Below, piece by piece: positions 11,282-22,935 of a stretch of 64,000 nucleotides of DNA (position 1 is its first letter; every line of letters begins with the position of its first letter). The stretch spans positions 545,529,602-545,593,601 of the forward strand of contig NC_064616.1 in NCBI RefSeq assembly GCF_023898315.1, given 5' to 3'. A model generated the notes under the pieces. That model was not told the origin of the DNA. It searched no databases and saw only the letters and a program-made list of their open reading frames with translations. The DNA is from Schistocerca nitens. Taxonomy: Eukaryota; Arthropoda; Insecta; Orthoptera; Acrididae. A program made the position numbers and the translations under genes.

Positions 11282-11975
11282 GATGATTGGTTGGTTTAAA
11301 ATTGGGGGGGGGGGGGGGGGGGGAGAGGGACCAAACTGCTAGGTTATCGGTCCCTTGTTCCAAATAAAACAATGCCACAAGGGTGAGGATAAAACAAGCG
11401 AGATTGTCAACACAAAACGGAGAGAAAGGAGAAACCACAAGAACAACAGAAGGGCAACAAACATTTAAATGGACTAAAGGGGAGAAGAAAACCACAGAAA
11501 CGCTAGAATCAGGTAAAAGAGATGAAAACAACAAAACAGATTACCATGGCTGGCTGAACATAAGATTAAAAAGGAGAAGCCAGCCACTCTGCAACACATT
11601 AAAAACCTCCACCCTAAAAGCACTAGGGCAGGAGGATACAGGGGGACAAAGGGCATGAGCTAAAACTTAGATCAAATGATAAAACCCTCCCTCAAAAATG
11701 AAACGTTAAACTGAATCACCCGATTAGGTGTTGTCAGGTAAAATTAGCGGCAACGAGACCGGTAACCGAAGGTTTCGTCGCAGGGCAGTCAAAGTGGAAC
11801 AGGGCAACAGAATATGGGACACTGTCAAGCGGCGCTCCATTGACACTGAGGTAGCCGTGGGTCGGCCAAGCGTGGCCAATGTGGAGCCGTCAGAGAACCA
11901 CAGAGTCCCTGCAAGAGGCCTGCATGGAGGACTGCCACACACTCGTAGTCTCCTTAATGGCACGCATTTTGTTGT
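11282..11975. repeat. Dispersed repeat with 20-G run, inserted in mariner
   Basis: It starts GATTGGTTGGTTT, has a run of about 20 G at 11304-11323, then GGGACCAAACTGCTAGG. The head resembles the SINE at 19133 (TTGGTTGGTTTTGGGG ... GACCAGACAGCGAGGTCAT), suggesting a longer related unit. It interrupts the C-terminal region of the mariner pseudogene. No protein is recognised in the purine-rich body, and its right limit is uncertain. Confidence 0.5.
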
Positions 11976-11989
11976 GCGTACTGTAAGGT

Positions 11990-12782
11990 AATGGGCGAGT
12001 TGTAGCGCCCTAAAAATATTCTAAGTTCAGAGTTGGCGAGGCCGCGCGGGAGCCTCTCGGCGGCCACGGCTCGTCGGTGCCGCATGGTGCCGAACGTTAG
12101 CAGGGCAAGAGGGGTAGCACCAGCGCGTGGTCCAGGCCAACCACGTGGCTGGGAATTCCATGTTGACGCTTTGATGAGGACTGTGCTTTCTGTCGATGGA
12201 GGAGATGTGCACGTTGGGATTGTCAAATATGGCGGACTTTTTGAAACCATAATGGCAGACGTTACACACCTCATGTAGATATTAGTAATAGCCAGAGGGA
12301 TCATGATATCTTAAAAAGAAACATGAACATTACCATTACTTGCATGACAATTCTGATGGTTTAATCAGATTTTCAATATCTTTATTTGTTTAAAGTTTCG
12401 TATCTGACTGTAAATTGTACAAGTAACACGTAGCAACGAATTTCCAAAATCTAAACGGTTCATTCAATTTTCTCGATCGACGTGTTTTTAGAAAGGAATT
12501 AGTGTAAACCTAAAGTGGTATGCATTACAGCTTGTAACTTGAATAGTTTGAGAGTTATTAAAGGTCAAAATGGCCCATTATTATTAATCACGTCAGGCCA
12601 TAAGTACTCCATAGTTACAAGAAAAAACGGTAGCAGCATGCTTGTAAATATATTTATTCGTGTATGTCCTAGTTTATATCCGATATATACTATTCATGAA
12701 CAAATTGGTTAAATATTTATTGTGTATTAGAAAGGAAAGAGACATTAGGCTACTGACCTACCTATTGTTTCTATTCCTTTCA
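11990..12782. other. No gene recognised
   Basis: A GC-rich block at about 12025-12180 is followed by AT-rich DNA. The open frame to 12278 could be residual mariner tail, but I cannot align it. Confidence 0.35.
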
Positions 12783-12824
12783 AAATGTTCATATGTGTGT
12801 GAAATGTTATGGGACTTAACTGCT
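12783..12824 (-). mobile_element. SINE 3'-tail fragment
   Basis: AAATGTTCATATGTGTGTGAAAT ... GGGACTTAACTGCT is the complement of the 3' end of the SINE seen in plus orientation at 26320-26452 (GCAGTTAAGTCC ... TTTCACACACATTTGAAC). Only the last 42 bases remain. Confidence 0.75.
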
Positions 12825-12877
12825 ATCTATTCCTTTGATAAATGTTTATTTGATTTGTTTATGTATTTAATAATGTT

Positions 12878-13728
12878 TGTTACAGCGTGTTTATGGTCCA
12901 GCAGTAGGAATATTTATTTAATTTCAAGTTATTTAAATGTAAATGCAGTATTTCGCATCTGTTTTAATACGTATTTGACTCTGCGTTGGCTTGAAGACAT
13001 GGCGAGAGAACTCTAGCCAATGACAGTGCTCGTTAATGGAGAGACTGTATAGAAGAGAGGGAGGCGCATAGAATGCTAGACAGGAGAGAGAGTGCTGGAC
13101 GGGAGGCAGCGACGGGCGGTCTGGGGAAAGACTTGGAGAGTGGAGCAGTTTGCGCGTGGTCACGAGAGATAGAAGTATTTCGTATCGTCGACGTGTGCAC
13201 TTGTGAGATTTCCGTGGCTCCTGCAGTGAAGACGTAGTATGCGTTTAGAAATGAATATCTCTTGAGTTATGTTGTTGCTCACAACTAATTACGTGAATTA
13301 GGAATCTATTGTTTCCCTGTTATTCAACTTACATTTAATTTATTTGCTAGACCATCGACACCAATGAGTGTTTTACAGTAATAAAGGGCATTCTTAAAGG
13401 TACTTCTGCTATCGTACTCAGCATTTAAAGTCGTTAAAATAGTACCTTCACATTTTATTTAATTGCAATCTTACATTTTTATATTTCTAAGTAACATTCA
13501 AAATTCGCAATTGCAGAGTGATAGGAACCTTCGACCATTCGATTGATGTGTATATTCATATTGTATACTGTAGAATCAGTAGTGTTTGGCTTGCAATGCG
13601 GCAACTACGTATCCCAGCCCCTAGAGAACGTAACCAGCCAAAACTTTTAATATTTCTACTCTGAGTCTGAGAGTACGTAGTTGAGGGCCACATCACTGAT
13701 CACATTTTGTTTTCTTAAGGCCCGTAAT
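12878..13728 (+). repeat. Putative 5' LTR
   Basis: Starts TGTTACAG and stops directly before the primer-binding site at ...CCGTAAT, so the ends are partly inverted (TGTTAC / GTAA). It holds a TATA-like TATAGAA at 13048 and AATAAA at 13380, the expected order U3, R, U5. No second LTR lies in the window for comparison, so the left edge is inferred. Confidence 0.55.
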
Positions 13729-13746
13729 TGGGGGCTCGTCCGGGAT
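13729..13746 (+). other. Primer-binding site, tRNA-Pro type
   Basis: TGGGGGCTCGTCCGGGAT. This is the 18-base sequence complementary to the 3' end of tRNA-Pro that gammaretroviruses use as primer-binding site. Its position right after an LTR-like block and before gag/protease sequence supports the same role here. Confidence 0.85.
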
Positions 13747-14529
13747 TTGTGTCCTGCAAAGTGCTAATTCCTTTGCTGTCTGCAATTCAGCGAACTATGC
13801 GAAGTGTGGAAACCTTTGCAAATCCAGTAGAGATTTCTGTAGGGTGAACCTTTCACAAAACACAGTGTGAGATCGGTTTTTTCCCCAAGTAGGTGTCTTG
13901 ATTTAGTTAAATTACGCAGTAATTTTCACAACTAACACATGCCATAGATAGAGGTCCTAATCTATCACATTAAAGGCAATTTGCGTGGGGGTTCGGTGTC
14001 TAAATAAGTTTCAGTGCAGTGAAAAGTAGCGGTTAGCGCATTTACCAGACAGGGGTATCGGAGATGGTTGGAACACACAGTAACCAGCGGCAGCTACAGT
14101 TACTTATTGCGACTTATCCAGTGGCGGACGCAGTTCAACAGCAGTACGACAGCAGCTTCTTCGTGTACTCCAGGGCAGTCTTCAGTGTCGACTTCCACTG
14201 CGACTGACGGCATCACCATGGCCGAGAGAACCATCTCAGCTCAAATAAATGCTGCGTAAATAGTGAGACACTGTTGAACTCTGAAGTTGAAGCTCCACTT
14301 ATAGATCTCGCGAATATAAAATAGTCACCTATATGTGTAATTCTGGAAACGGAAGTGAGTCGGTTAGTCTCAAATCAGAGCGCGACAGTGTAACTAGTAG
14401 GAATTCAGGCAAGGGGAAGAATGCAGGGGAGATATGATGTCCCAGCTAATGCTAAGTGGAAGAACTAACAGAAAATTTAGAGAGGGCTGAAGTAAATAGT
14501 GTGGATGAGGGTAGTTTGTGTAATGAAGG

Positions 14530-14715
14530 TTGTACGAATTGATATATGAAGGATGGGAAGACAAGGGACGAGATGTAGAAAATTATCTATTAAGGGAGAA
14601 ATATTTAGAAAGAAACGAAATGGTAAATGTACTGAAAATTATTGAAATTAAAGTTGGCAAAGAAATGGTAGATGCACTTCTTGATTCAAGTAGTAATGTG
14701 TCAGCAGTGTGGTGA
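14530..14715 (+). pseudogene. Retropepsin fragment
   Basis: The frame ends IEIKVGKEMVDALLDSSSNVSAVW. The block 'aLLDSGSnvS' is the active-site loop of LTR-retrotransposon proteases, which cut the Gag-Pol polyprotein. Here the catalytic triplet D-[ST]-G reads D-S-S, so the conserved Gly is lost. The frame ends two codons later and no flap region follows. Confidence 0.65.
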
Positions 14716-14739
14716 AGACAAGGACCCCAGTATTGAAAG

Positions 14740-15118
14740 AATGGTTGGGACACGAACTGCAATTGGAAGCCCTTAGCTGGGCCGACAATGCAGGAGATGA
14801 ACGGCCATAGGTGGGAAATGGATCCGGTATGTCCAATGCCCAGGAGAGTTACGAACGTGTGCAATTTAACTGGCCAGCAGTTGTGCACACCTATCCTGCA
14901 ATGGAAAGACTCCGGCCTCCAGCAGGACGCTGGTCACCAGACTCGTCCTGAAAGCTCCTGTCGCTAGGCGAACGCCACAATGGTGCACTGGGTCGAGTAA
15001 ATGCCGAAACATAAACGAGACTTCCATAGTCAAGGCGGGATTGAACAAGGGCTGTGTAGAGCTGCAGCAGCGTAGAGCGTTATGCACCCCAGCTGGTGGT
15101 GCTCAGGCAGCGCCTATT
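14740..15118 (-). pseudogene. Jockey-like LINE C-terminal relic
   Basis: On the minus strand the frames read LYTALVQSRLDYGSLVY, then LDPVHHCGVRLATGAFRTSLV and LLEAGVFPLQDR. This is the post-RT segment typical of Jockey-clade LINEs ('SRLDYG...Y', 'LDPxHxxGxRLATGAFRTSPV'). Two frame changes are needed, so it is inactive. It lies back-to-back with the truncated LTR element and the next Tc1 relic. Confidence 0.75.
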
Positions 15119-15203
15119 AGACGATGGGGGTCCGACAGCCGATCAGCTACAATCATTCCAGCAGGAAGGAGCTACACAGCTCGTGTTCTCTCTAGTTCAA
15201 CCA

Positions 15204-16420
15204 TGCCTAGACGGTCAATACCGCGGCTCGATCGCGTCCGCATCGGTACTTTGTGCCAGGAAGGACTCTCAACAAGGGATGTGTCCAGAAGTCTCGGAGT
15301 GAACGAAAGCGATGTTGCTGGGACATGGAGGAGATACAGAGAGGCAGAAACCGTCGATTACATTCCTCGCTCAGGCCGCCCAAGAGCTGCTACTGCTGTG
15401 GATGACCGCTGCCTATGGATTATGGCTCGGAGGAACCCTGACAGCAACGCCACCATGATGAATAATGCTTTGCGTGCGGCTACACGATATCGTGTTATGA
15501 GTGAGACTGTGCGCAACTTGTTGCATGATGCGCAACTTTACTCCCGACGTCCATGACGAGGTCCATCTCTGCAACCACGACACCTTGAAAAGTAGCAGAG
15601 ATGGGCCCAACAACACGCCGAATCGACCGCTCGGGATTGGCATCACGTTCTCCTCACCGATGGGTGTCGCATATGCCTTCAAGCAGACAATCGTCGGAGA
15701 CGTATTTGGAGGCAACCCATCAGGCTGACGGCCATAGACACACAATCCAGTGAGTGCATCAATGTGGAGGTTCCCTGCTGTTTGGGGGTGGCATTATGTG
15801 GGGCCGACACACTCCGCTGGTGGTCATGGAAGGCGCCGTAACGGCTGTACGATACGTGAATCCCATCCCTCGATAGTGCAGCCATATCGGCAGCATACTG
15901 GCGAGGCATTTGTCTTCATGGAGAAATTCGCGCCCCCATCGTGCGCATCTTGTGAATGACTTCCTTCAGGATAACGAAATCGCTGGACTAGCGTGGTAAG
16001 CATGTTTCCCAGACATGAACCCCATTGAAAATTCCTGGGATAGACTGAAAACGGCTGTTTGTGGATGACGTGACCCACCAACCACTCTGAGGGATCTATG
16101 CCGAATCGCCGTTGAGGAGTGGGACAATCTGGACCAACAGTGCCTTGATGAACTTGTGGATAGTATGCCACGAAGAATACCGGCACGGATCAATGCAAGA
16201 GGACGTGTTACTGGGTATTAGAAGTACCGGTGTGTACAGCAGTCTGGAGCACCACCTCTGAAGGTCTCGTTGTATGGTGGTACTACATGCAATTTGTAGT
16301 TTTCATGAGCTATAAAAAGCGATTCAATTATCTTTATGTTGATCTCTATTCCAATTTTCTGTACACGTTCCGGAACTCTCGGAACCGAGGTGATGCAAAA
16401 AGTTTGTTGATGTGTGTATG
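15204..16420 (+). pseudogene. Tc1-like transposase relic (family 1)
   Basis: An open frame starting at MPRRSIPRLDRVRIGTLCQE (15204) runs to 15556 and covers the paired helix-turn-helix domain (ISTRDVSRSLGV-like, then GRPRAATAVDDR). The DDE domain follows in broken frames: YAFKQTIVGDVFGGNPSG, then the MNPIENSWDRLK block with the catalytic Glu near 16020. The tail RRIPARINARGRVTGY ends near 16218. A non-coding 3' segment to about 16420 agrees with my memory of locust copies. Frameshifts and stops occur around the second Asp. Confidence 0.8.
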
Positions 16421-17167
16421 TGAGCATCGATTAAAGAGCATACCGACAATGTTTGCGACCTGCGGAGTATACAGGAAGCACTACAGTCCTCTGAATACTC
16501 TCAATTCAATTATACCTACCCAATATCTTTGAAAGTAAACAGTAAATATAATACGTCTGTGAGTGTGCATGTGTCTGTACAGTTCATGCCAAACTGTCAA
16601 ACACATACATGTATGTGATCGTTATGGACGATGATTCTTGCGTCCTATGAAACAAGGAAATGTATCTGGTGGCACTCCGTGTTTTGAATAATTACGATCA
16701 GTGGGCACAATATTTAAAACATCTGTTTACTTAAATTAGGAAATGTAAGAACGCAATACTAGGAATTTCATGTAGAAGTGCTTGATTTTAAGTTTTACAG
16801 TTTGAACAGTTAATGACTCTCCTCTAAGCGATGCTAGCAAGTGATGAAGTCACACCTCAACTTCACACGAGTTATATAAACTATTCTGTAAGCAAGCGCA
16901 CACAAGGACACTGTGAAAGAACGGTAAGCAACCACTGCTTCCGGGCTCACTTTATGGGGAATACTGACTGCTGCATCGGACTGTCGAAATGGAGTGCTGA
17001 GCGGATAACCGTTATTGACTTAAACTTTGCACCTCAAAATTTTAAAATTAGCCTGCTAGAGATACTCAGCCAGTGCATGTTGTGGACATGGACATTTATA
17101 AAACTTCTCTGTGAAATATAGGGCACGTCCTGAGTAATAGGCAATAAATTAAATAATATACAAAATG
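16421..17167. other. Nothing recognised
   Basis: Open frame 16831-17121 has no motif. The stretch separates two unrelated Tc1 relics. Confidence 0.4.
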
Positions 17168-18824
17168 CACGCAGAGGTGACGAAAGCCATTGAATACCTC
17201 CTAATGTCGTCTCAGACCTCCTTTTGCCCGACATAGTGCAGCAGCTGGAAGTGGCATGAACTCAACATGTCGCTGGAAGTGCCCTGCAGGAATATTGAGC
17301 CATGCTGTCTGTATAGCAGCCCATAATTCCTAAAGTGTTGTCTGAGCCAGAATTTGTGCACGAAGTGACCTCTTGATTATATCCCATAAATGTTCGATGG
17401 AATTCATGTCGGGCGATCTGGGTAACCACATCATTCGCTCTAAATGTCCAGAATATTCTTTGTTATGGTGTAAAGTCAAGCGCCGTCACGTCAGTCTGGA
17501 ACGATAAAGAAGAGAAGGCTGTGAGAGGAAGTCAGCCAATCGAACGCTGACTGGCCCGCTTCCAGGACGACAACGCGACAGCAGCGGCCCCTATGTGAAG
17601 ACAACATAAACGCCGCTCCCGACTGGTGGCTGTCACTTCGATAGTAGCGTCAACGTTAGCAACTTCAATAGCAGATTCAAGATTAGCTGTTTGGATAGCA
17701 GTATCAATGATAGCGACTGAAATAGCAGTTCAGGACAGACTTGTCAGTTAGAGATCAGCAGTCACTGCAAAGACTTATTATTACGTAAGTCGCCCTTTGC
17801 TTGCCACACATATTTGTAACTGCCAAATATAAGTAGTGCATTTGATTAATTGAGATAAAATTCATTAATACGACTTGTTTCGTTGTTTTTCTAGCGAAAC
17901 GAGTACGCAGAATTCCTAGACACAACCAGATTGACGACGAGGCTCGTCCAAACTGATTCCTCAAACAAATCGCGAAAAATTGTTGCTCAGCGCACGGTTA
18001 TTGATAAAAATTTCATCGTTGTTTGGAACATGAAGTCCAACAACGGCTGCAAATGATCTCGAAGTAGTCGAACACAACCAAAACAAAGCCCATTCCATGC
18101 AAACACAGCCCACACCGTTATGGAGCCACCACCAGCTTGCACAGTGCCTTGTTGAGAACTTGTGTCGATGGCTTCGTAGGGTCTTCACCACACTCGAACC
18201 CAATCGTCAGCTCTAACCCACTGAAATCTGGACTCATCTGACCACATCATGGTTTTGCAGCATCTATGGTTCAACCGATATGGTCACGAGCCCAGAAGAG
18301 GCGCTGCAGGCCACGTCGTGCTGTTAGTGAAAGCACTCGCGTCGGTAGTCTGCTGGCATAGCCCATGAACGCCAGATTTCGTCACACTGTACTAAAGGAT
18401 ACGTTCGTCGTACGTCCCACGTAGATTTTTGTGGTTATTTAACGCAGTGTTTCTTGTCTGTTAGCATTGACTAAGCAAACGCAGTTCTCGGTCGTTGAGA
18501 GGGAGCTATCAATGGTGAGAGATAATGCCTGAAATTTGTACCGAGAATAACAGTCTTAAACTGTGGATCTCGGAATAGTGAGTTTCCTAACGAATTCAGA
18601 ACTGGAATGTCCTATGAATCTAGCTCCTACCACGTTTCCACTTTCAAAGTCTGGTAACTCCGATCGTGTGGCCATAACCACGTCGGAAACCAATTCACAT
18701 CAGTGACACGTGTACAAATGACAACCCCTGCAATTTACTTCTCCTCTATTCATCGTGTATGCGATACTACGGCCATCTGTATATGTGCATATCGCTACCT
18801 CATGACTTTTGACACCTCAGTGTA
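17168..18824 (-). mobile_element. Tc1-like element (family 2), defective, with nested insert
   Basis: The left end (about 17168) contains GAGGTGACGAAAGCCATTG; the right end (to about 18824) contains TGACTTTTGACACCTCAGTG, its inverted partner. The minus strand carries degraded transposase sequence: CCCACACCGTTATGGAGCC (18107 onward) encodes the core block, and the helix-turn-helix end is around 18400-18660. Multiple stops are present. It is interrupted by a 495-bp unit at 17461-17955; removing that restores the family order around ATTCTT/CAAAC. Confidence 0.8.
17461..17955 (+). mobile_element. LTR-like insert inside Tc1
   Basis: The unit begins TGTTATGGTG and ends near CGTCCAAACTG. It is bounded by ATTCTT (17455-17460) and ATTCCT (17956-17961), an imperfect target duplication. 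Interior GATAGCAG-type motifs recur four or five times between 17640 and 17730. Its last bases (GGCTCGTCC) match 9 bases of a tRNA-Pro primer-binding site, so the insert could be an LTR plus part of a primer-binding site rather than a clean solo LTR. Confidence 0.55.
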
Positions 18825-19029
18825 CGGTTCAATGGACAGTGAACAGACCGCTAAGCTTAAAGAAAAGAGAAAAAATGGTCCCCAACCGAAACACAACACC
18901 AAAAAATAGTTAATGTAGAGTAACGAACTTCCGAGGATATGTTTGTCTAGGTAACATATTTATGGGAACACCATTGCAAGGTGACTGTATAATGTAAGCA
19001 CGAGATAAGCCACTGGAAATGTGAAATGC

Positions 19030-20230
19030 TGGTACAGTAATAACGGGTGTAAGAACGAGAATGTTGAATGCAAGCATACAAACGTTCAAGCATTGTATTC
19101 TGGAGGCACCAGTCGTGAGTTTAATTGATGGTTAGTTGGTTGGTTTTGGGGAAGGAGACCAGACAGCGAGGTCATCTGTTTCATCGGATTAGGGAAGGAA
19201 GTCGGCCGTGCCTTTTCAAAGGAACCATCCCGGTAATTGCCTGGAGCGATTTAGGGAAATCACGGAAAACCTAAATCAGGATGGCCGGACGCGGGATTGA
19301 ACCGTCGTCCTCCTGAATGAGAGTCCAGTTAATTGATGGTGTTCCATACCTGAGGCACTTGGTCGGTCAATACATGGACAGTTAATGCTGTTTGTGAGTG
19401 GCACTGGAGTTGTCGTCCAATAATTTATCATATGAGTACGATTGGAGAAAGATCTGGTGACCGAGCAGACCTAGGAAACATCACGACGCTCTGTGCAACA
19501 TGCCGGTTTACCACAGTGGTACGTGGGCGAGTGTTATCCAGCTGGAAAACACACCATGGAATGGTTTTCATGAATGACAGCACAGCAGATCGAATGACCA
19601 GCCTGACGTGCACATTTGCCTTCTGTCATACGAAACCACACCCCATACCGTTACTCCAGGTGTCGAGTACGCAGACTGGTTGGCTGCAGGTAATCAAGTG
19701 GTCTCCTTCTGATCAAAATACGGCCATCACTGGCACAGTGGTGGAATCAGCTTTCACTAGAAAGTACAACAGACTTCCACCCTGCCCACCGATGGCTTCT
19801 CGCTTGACACCAATGACGTCACAAATGGCGGTATTTCAAGGTCAGTGGAACCTACGCTACAGGGCGTCTGGCTCGGAGCTGTCCTCGGTGGGACCGATTT
19901 GTAGCAGATCGTTGTCACTGTGATGCCAAGTGCTGCTTATATTTCTGCTCCAGATATGGTACGATGCGCCAGAGGGATAAACCGATCACGATGGTCTTTC
20001 CTCTCATACTACATTGTCGTCCGACGCCTAGCCTTGCGATCGTTCATTCCCGTGATCGCCACTGCCAGGAATCATGTACAGTGATTACATTACTGCTTCG
20101 TCTTTCTGTAGGATTGCAGAAGGAATTTCCAGCTTCTCGTAGCCCTATTACACGACCCTATTCAAACCGAATAAGGTGTTGACAAAGTCGTCTTTCTCGC
20201 CTTAGAGGCATTCTTGACTTACATAAACTC
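19030..20230 (-). pseudogene. Tc1-like transposase relic (family 3)
   Basis: The minus-strand frame 19613-19428 reads VFQLDNTRPRTTVVNRHV ... PRSARSPDLSPIVLI: the second Asp (LDN) and the SPDLSPIE block are clear, with the catalytic Glu changed to Val. To the right, broken frames match the middle and N-terminal parts. The SINE at 19133-19328 sits in its distal portion, so the Tc1 is older than the SINE. Confidence 0.75.
19133..19328 (-). mobile_element. tRNA-derived SINE with 12-bp target duplication
   Basis: Flanked by TTAATTGATGGT at 19121-19132 and 19329-19340, a perfect 12-bp duplication. On the minus strand it starts with a box-B-like GGTTCAATCCCGCGTCCGGC and ends CCAACCAACTA. It contains the familiar CTAAATCAGGATGGCCGG and GAGCGATTTAGGGAAATC blocks of an abundant locust SINE. 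RNA polymerase III promoters inside such units drive their transcription; LINE enzymes copy them. Confidence 0.9.
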
Positions 20231-21630
20231 ACCACATCCGGCCTCGAAAGTAACTAAATACACGCTGTAATGGTCCTGAGTGTGAAATTAAACCTTATTT
20301 GCATTCTTATGCATCTGGCGGAAAATTCGAGTGGAAATCAACTTTTAGATGTAGGAACACGCCTACCAACTTTCATCTACGTTGGACAACTCCTTCTTGT
20401 GTTGTGATTGTTTTCTGTCATTGTATGTGTTCATAAGATTTTTACTTCTGAACAGCCTACCATAGGTATCACGTCAAGTGTTACTGATGCAAATCTACCA
20501 CTGTTTCATTTTAACCATATCTGATGAGGTGTCTCCTTGAAATGACAGCAACCTATCCTGAGGTCCGTAACATCCTATCACATCACTGGTTTGGCTGACT
20601 GGATCGCTTCCTCTACAATTGATTCTGCGTCAGCGATCGGCACTTCTTTTCTACCGGGGATCCAGTTCATCTCGTCTCAACAAGGAAGATCACGTCGACA
20701 GGTACCGTCCAAAATGTCCAAACTTTTCAAAGCCTCTGTTATAACCCACATATTAACCAGTGTTGATAGAAGTCCATGATTCTTGTAAAAACTAAACTCA
20801 TCTTTTCTAACGACCAAGTAAAAATTTTTCCCTTCACTCCATGTGAACGCGAGATGCTTTTAGAAAGGCTATTATGACATAATACATTCCAAGAAATTTA
20901 TTGATTTTATTCCACACAAAACACGTTGGGCACAGCAGTATGTCCGCTGCTTAGGGAGAAAATTTAAGTTTTGTTGGATGCTGTATACGCCAGAATATCT
21001 TCACATTTACTAATCCTGTTTGAATCACATGAAGTACGTCTAAAATCCATACACTTAAACCATTTTTCAAAGACCTCTAATTCGGTGTTGTATAAGTAAA
21101 TTCCTAACGTTCTGTGACAAGCACCTTCTGATCCATACTATTTGTTATCTTGAACTACGTTATTGTCTGAAGGCCCTGTCACTCCTTTTACCTCCGGTTT
21201 CTTCGCCTGAATAGAGGGATAAACAAGTAAAATATGATTCTAAGAATTGGTAAAGTAATCTATACTCCAACCATGCGCTATGATCTCTAATTATCCAGCG
21301 TAAACATGAACAGATCTGTAACTATCTTACGAGGTGAATACTATGCCGTGGAAGGACTGTAATAATAAAGTCAGTTTAGGAAAGCCACATTCGAACGACA
21401 GCCAGTATTGTCCAGTCAAATCATTCTCTTACCACCAACACTAATCAATTACAGTAGCGAAGTGACTAATATTTTCTGTTTCTTCCCAAACATTTTCGTA
21501 AAACTTGAAGCAAATAATATCCAGTCCAATGCTGATACACAGGTTACAGTAATGAACACTGTCCTAATCAATAGATGATGCTGTATAACATACCTGAAAC
21601 CACTGTGTAATATTCCTGTTTATGTACTCT
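20231..21630. other. No gene recognised
   Basis: About 1.4 kb without a recognisable domain, tandem structure or transposon end. Confidence 0.45.
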
Positions 21631-22935
21631 TATACAGGGTGAGTCACCTAACGTTACCGCTGGATATATTTCGTAAACCACATCAAATACTGACGAACAG
21701 ATTCCACAGACCGAACGTGAGGAGAGGGGCTAGTGTAATTGTTTAATACAAACCATACAAAAATGCACGGAAGTATGTTTTTAACACAAACCTACGTTTA
21801 TTTAAATGGAACCACGTTAGTTTTGTTAGCAGATCTGAACATATAAACAAATACGTAATCAGTGCCGTTTGTTGCATTGTAAAATGTTAATTACATCCGG
21901 AGATATTGTAACCTAAAGTTGACGCTTGAGTACCACTCCTCCGCTGTTCGATCGTGTGTATCGGAGAGCACTGCAACATACATCGCGTTTCTACAGAATG
22001 ATCTGCCAACGTTGCTCGAAAATGTCCCACTGGAAACGCGTCGACGTATGTGGTATCAGCATGATGGTGCACCTGCACATTCCGCAATTAACAATAGGCT
22101 GACCCTTGACAGGTTGTTCTACGGGCGTTTCATAGGACGTGGAGGACGCATAAATTGGCCAGCCCGTTCTCCTGATCTTACACCTCTGGACTTCTTTCTG
22201 TGGGGTACGTTAAAGGAGAATGTGTACCGTAATGTACCTACAACCCAGAGGATATGAAACAACGTATTGTAGCAGCCTGCGGCGACATTACACCAGATGT
22301 ACTGCGGCGTGTACGACATTCATTACGCCAGAGATTGCAACTGTGTGCAGCAAATGATGGCCACCACATTGAAAATCTATTGGCCCGACATGTCGGGACA
22401 CACTCTCTTCCACTCCGTAATTGAAAACGGAAACCACGTGTGTACGTGTACCTCACCCCTCATGGTAATGTACATGTGCGTCAGTGAAAAAGACCAAGAA
22501 AAAGGTGTTAGCATGTGGACGTAATGTGCTGTTCCAATCTCTTCTGTACCTAAGGTCCATCACCGTTCCGTTTGGATCCCTACGTAATTCGGTGCTCTCC
22601 GATACACACGATCGAACAGAGGAAGAGTGGTACTCAAGCGTCAACTTTAGGTTACAATATCTCCGGATGTAATTAACATTTTACAATGCAACAAAGGGAA
22701 CTGATTACGTATTTGTTTATATGTTCAGATGTGCTAACAAAACTAACGGGGTTCCATTTAAAAAAAAACGTAGGTTTGTGTTAAAAAACATACTTCCGTG
22801 CATTTTTGTATGGTTTGTATTAAACAATTACACTAGCCCCTCTCCTCACGTTCGGTCTGTGGAATCGATTCGTCAGTATTTGATGTGGTTTACGAAATAT
22901 ATCCAGCGGTAACGTTAGGTGACTCACCCTGTATA
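21631..22935 (+). mobile_element. Mariner with long terminal inverted repeats, DD41D-like
   Basis: The element is bounded by TATACAGGGTGAGTCACC at 21631 and its complement ending CACCCTGTATA at 22935. The arms are about 340 bp (21631-21971 and 22592-22935) and highly similar, including the ACCTAAAGTTGACGCTTGAG block. Target TA or TATA is part of the palindromic ends. Only the catalytic end of the transposase lies between the arms, so the copy is internally deleted. Confidence 0.88.
21960..22400 (+). pseudogene. DD41D-type mariner transposase, C-terminal part
   Basis: A frame gives FLQNDLPTLLENVPLETRRR, then MWYQHDGAPAHSA (second catalytic Asp), then INWPARSPDLTPLDFFLWGT (third Asp). I count 41 residues between the two Asp residues, the spacing described for the DD41D group. 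A one-base change near 22250 moves the frame into MKQRIVAACGDI ... RHSLRQRLQLCAANDGHHIEN, the normal tail. The N-terminal HTH and first Asp region are absent. Confidence 0.8.

Larger units (their letters stand above)
12878..14715 (+). mobile_element. LTR retrotransposon 5' portion (tRNA-Pro primed)
   Basis: Order on the plus strand: a putative LTR (12878-13728), an 18-base primer-binding site (13729-13746), a gag-like untranslated and broken region, and an aspartic protease fragment (14530-14715). The remainder of pol and the 3' LTR are absent; a Jockey-like LINE relic follows immediately. Such elements copy themselves through RNA in cytoplasmic particles. This one lacks polymerase and integrase, and its gag has many stops. 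Confidence 0.75.

Noticed and set aside
13729..13746. Evidence of an endogenous gammaretrovirus
   Set aside because: The primer-binding site alone matches; there is no env or retroviral pol, and the context is an insect LTR retrotransposon.
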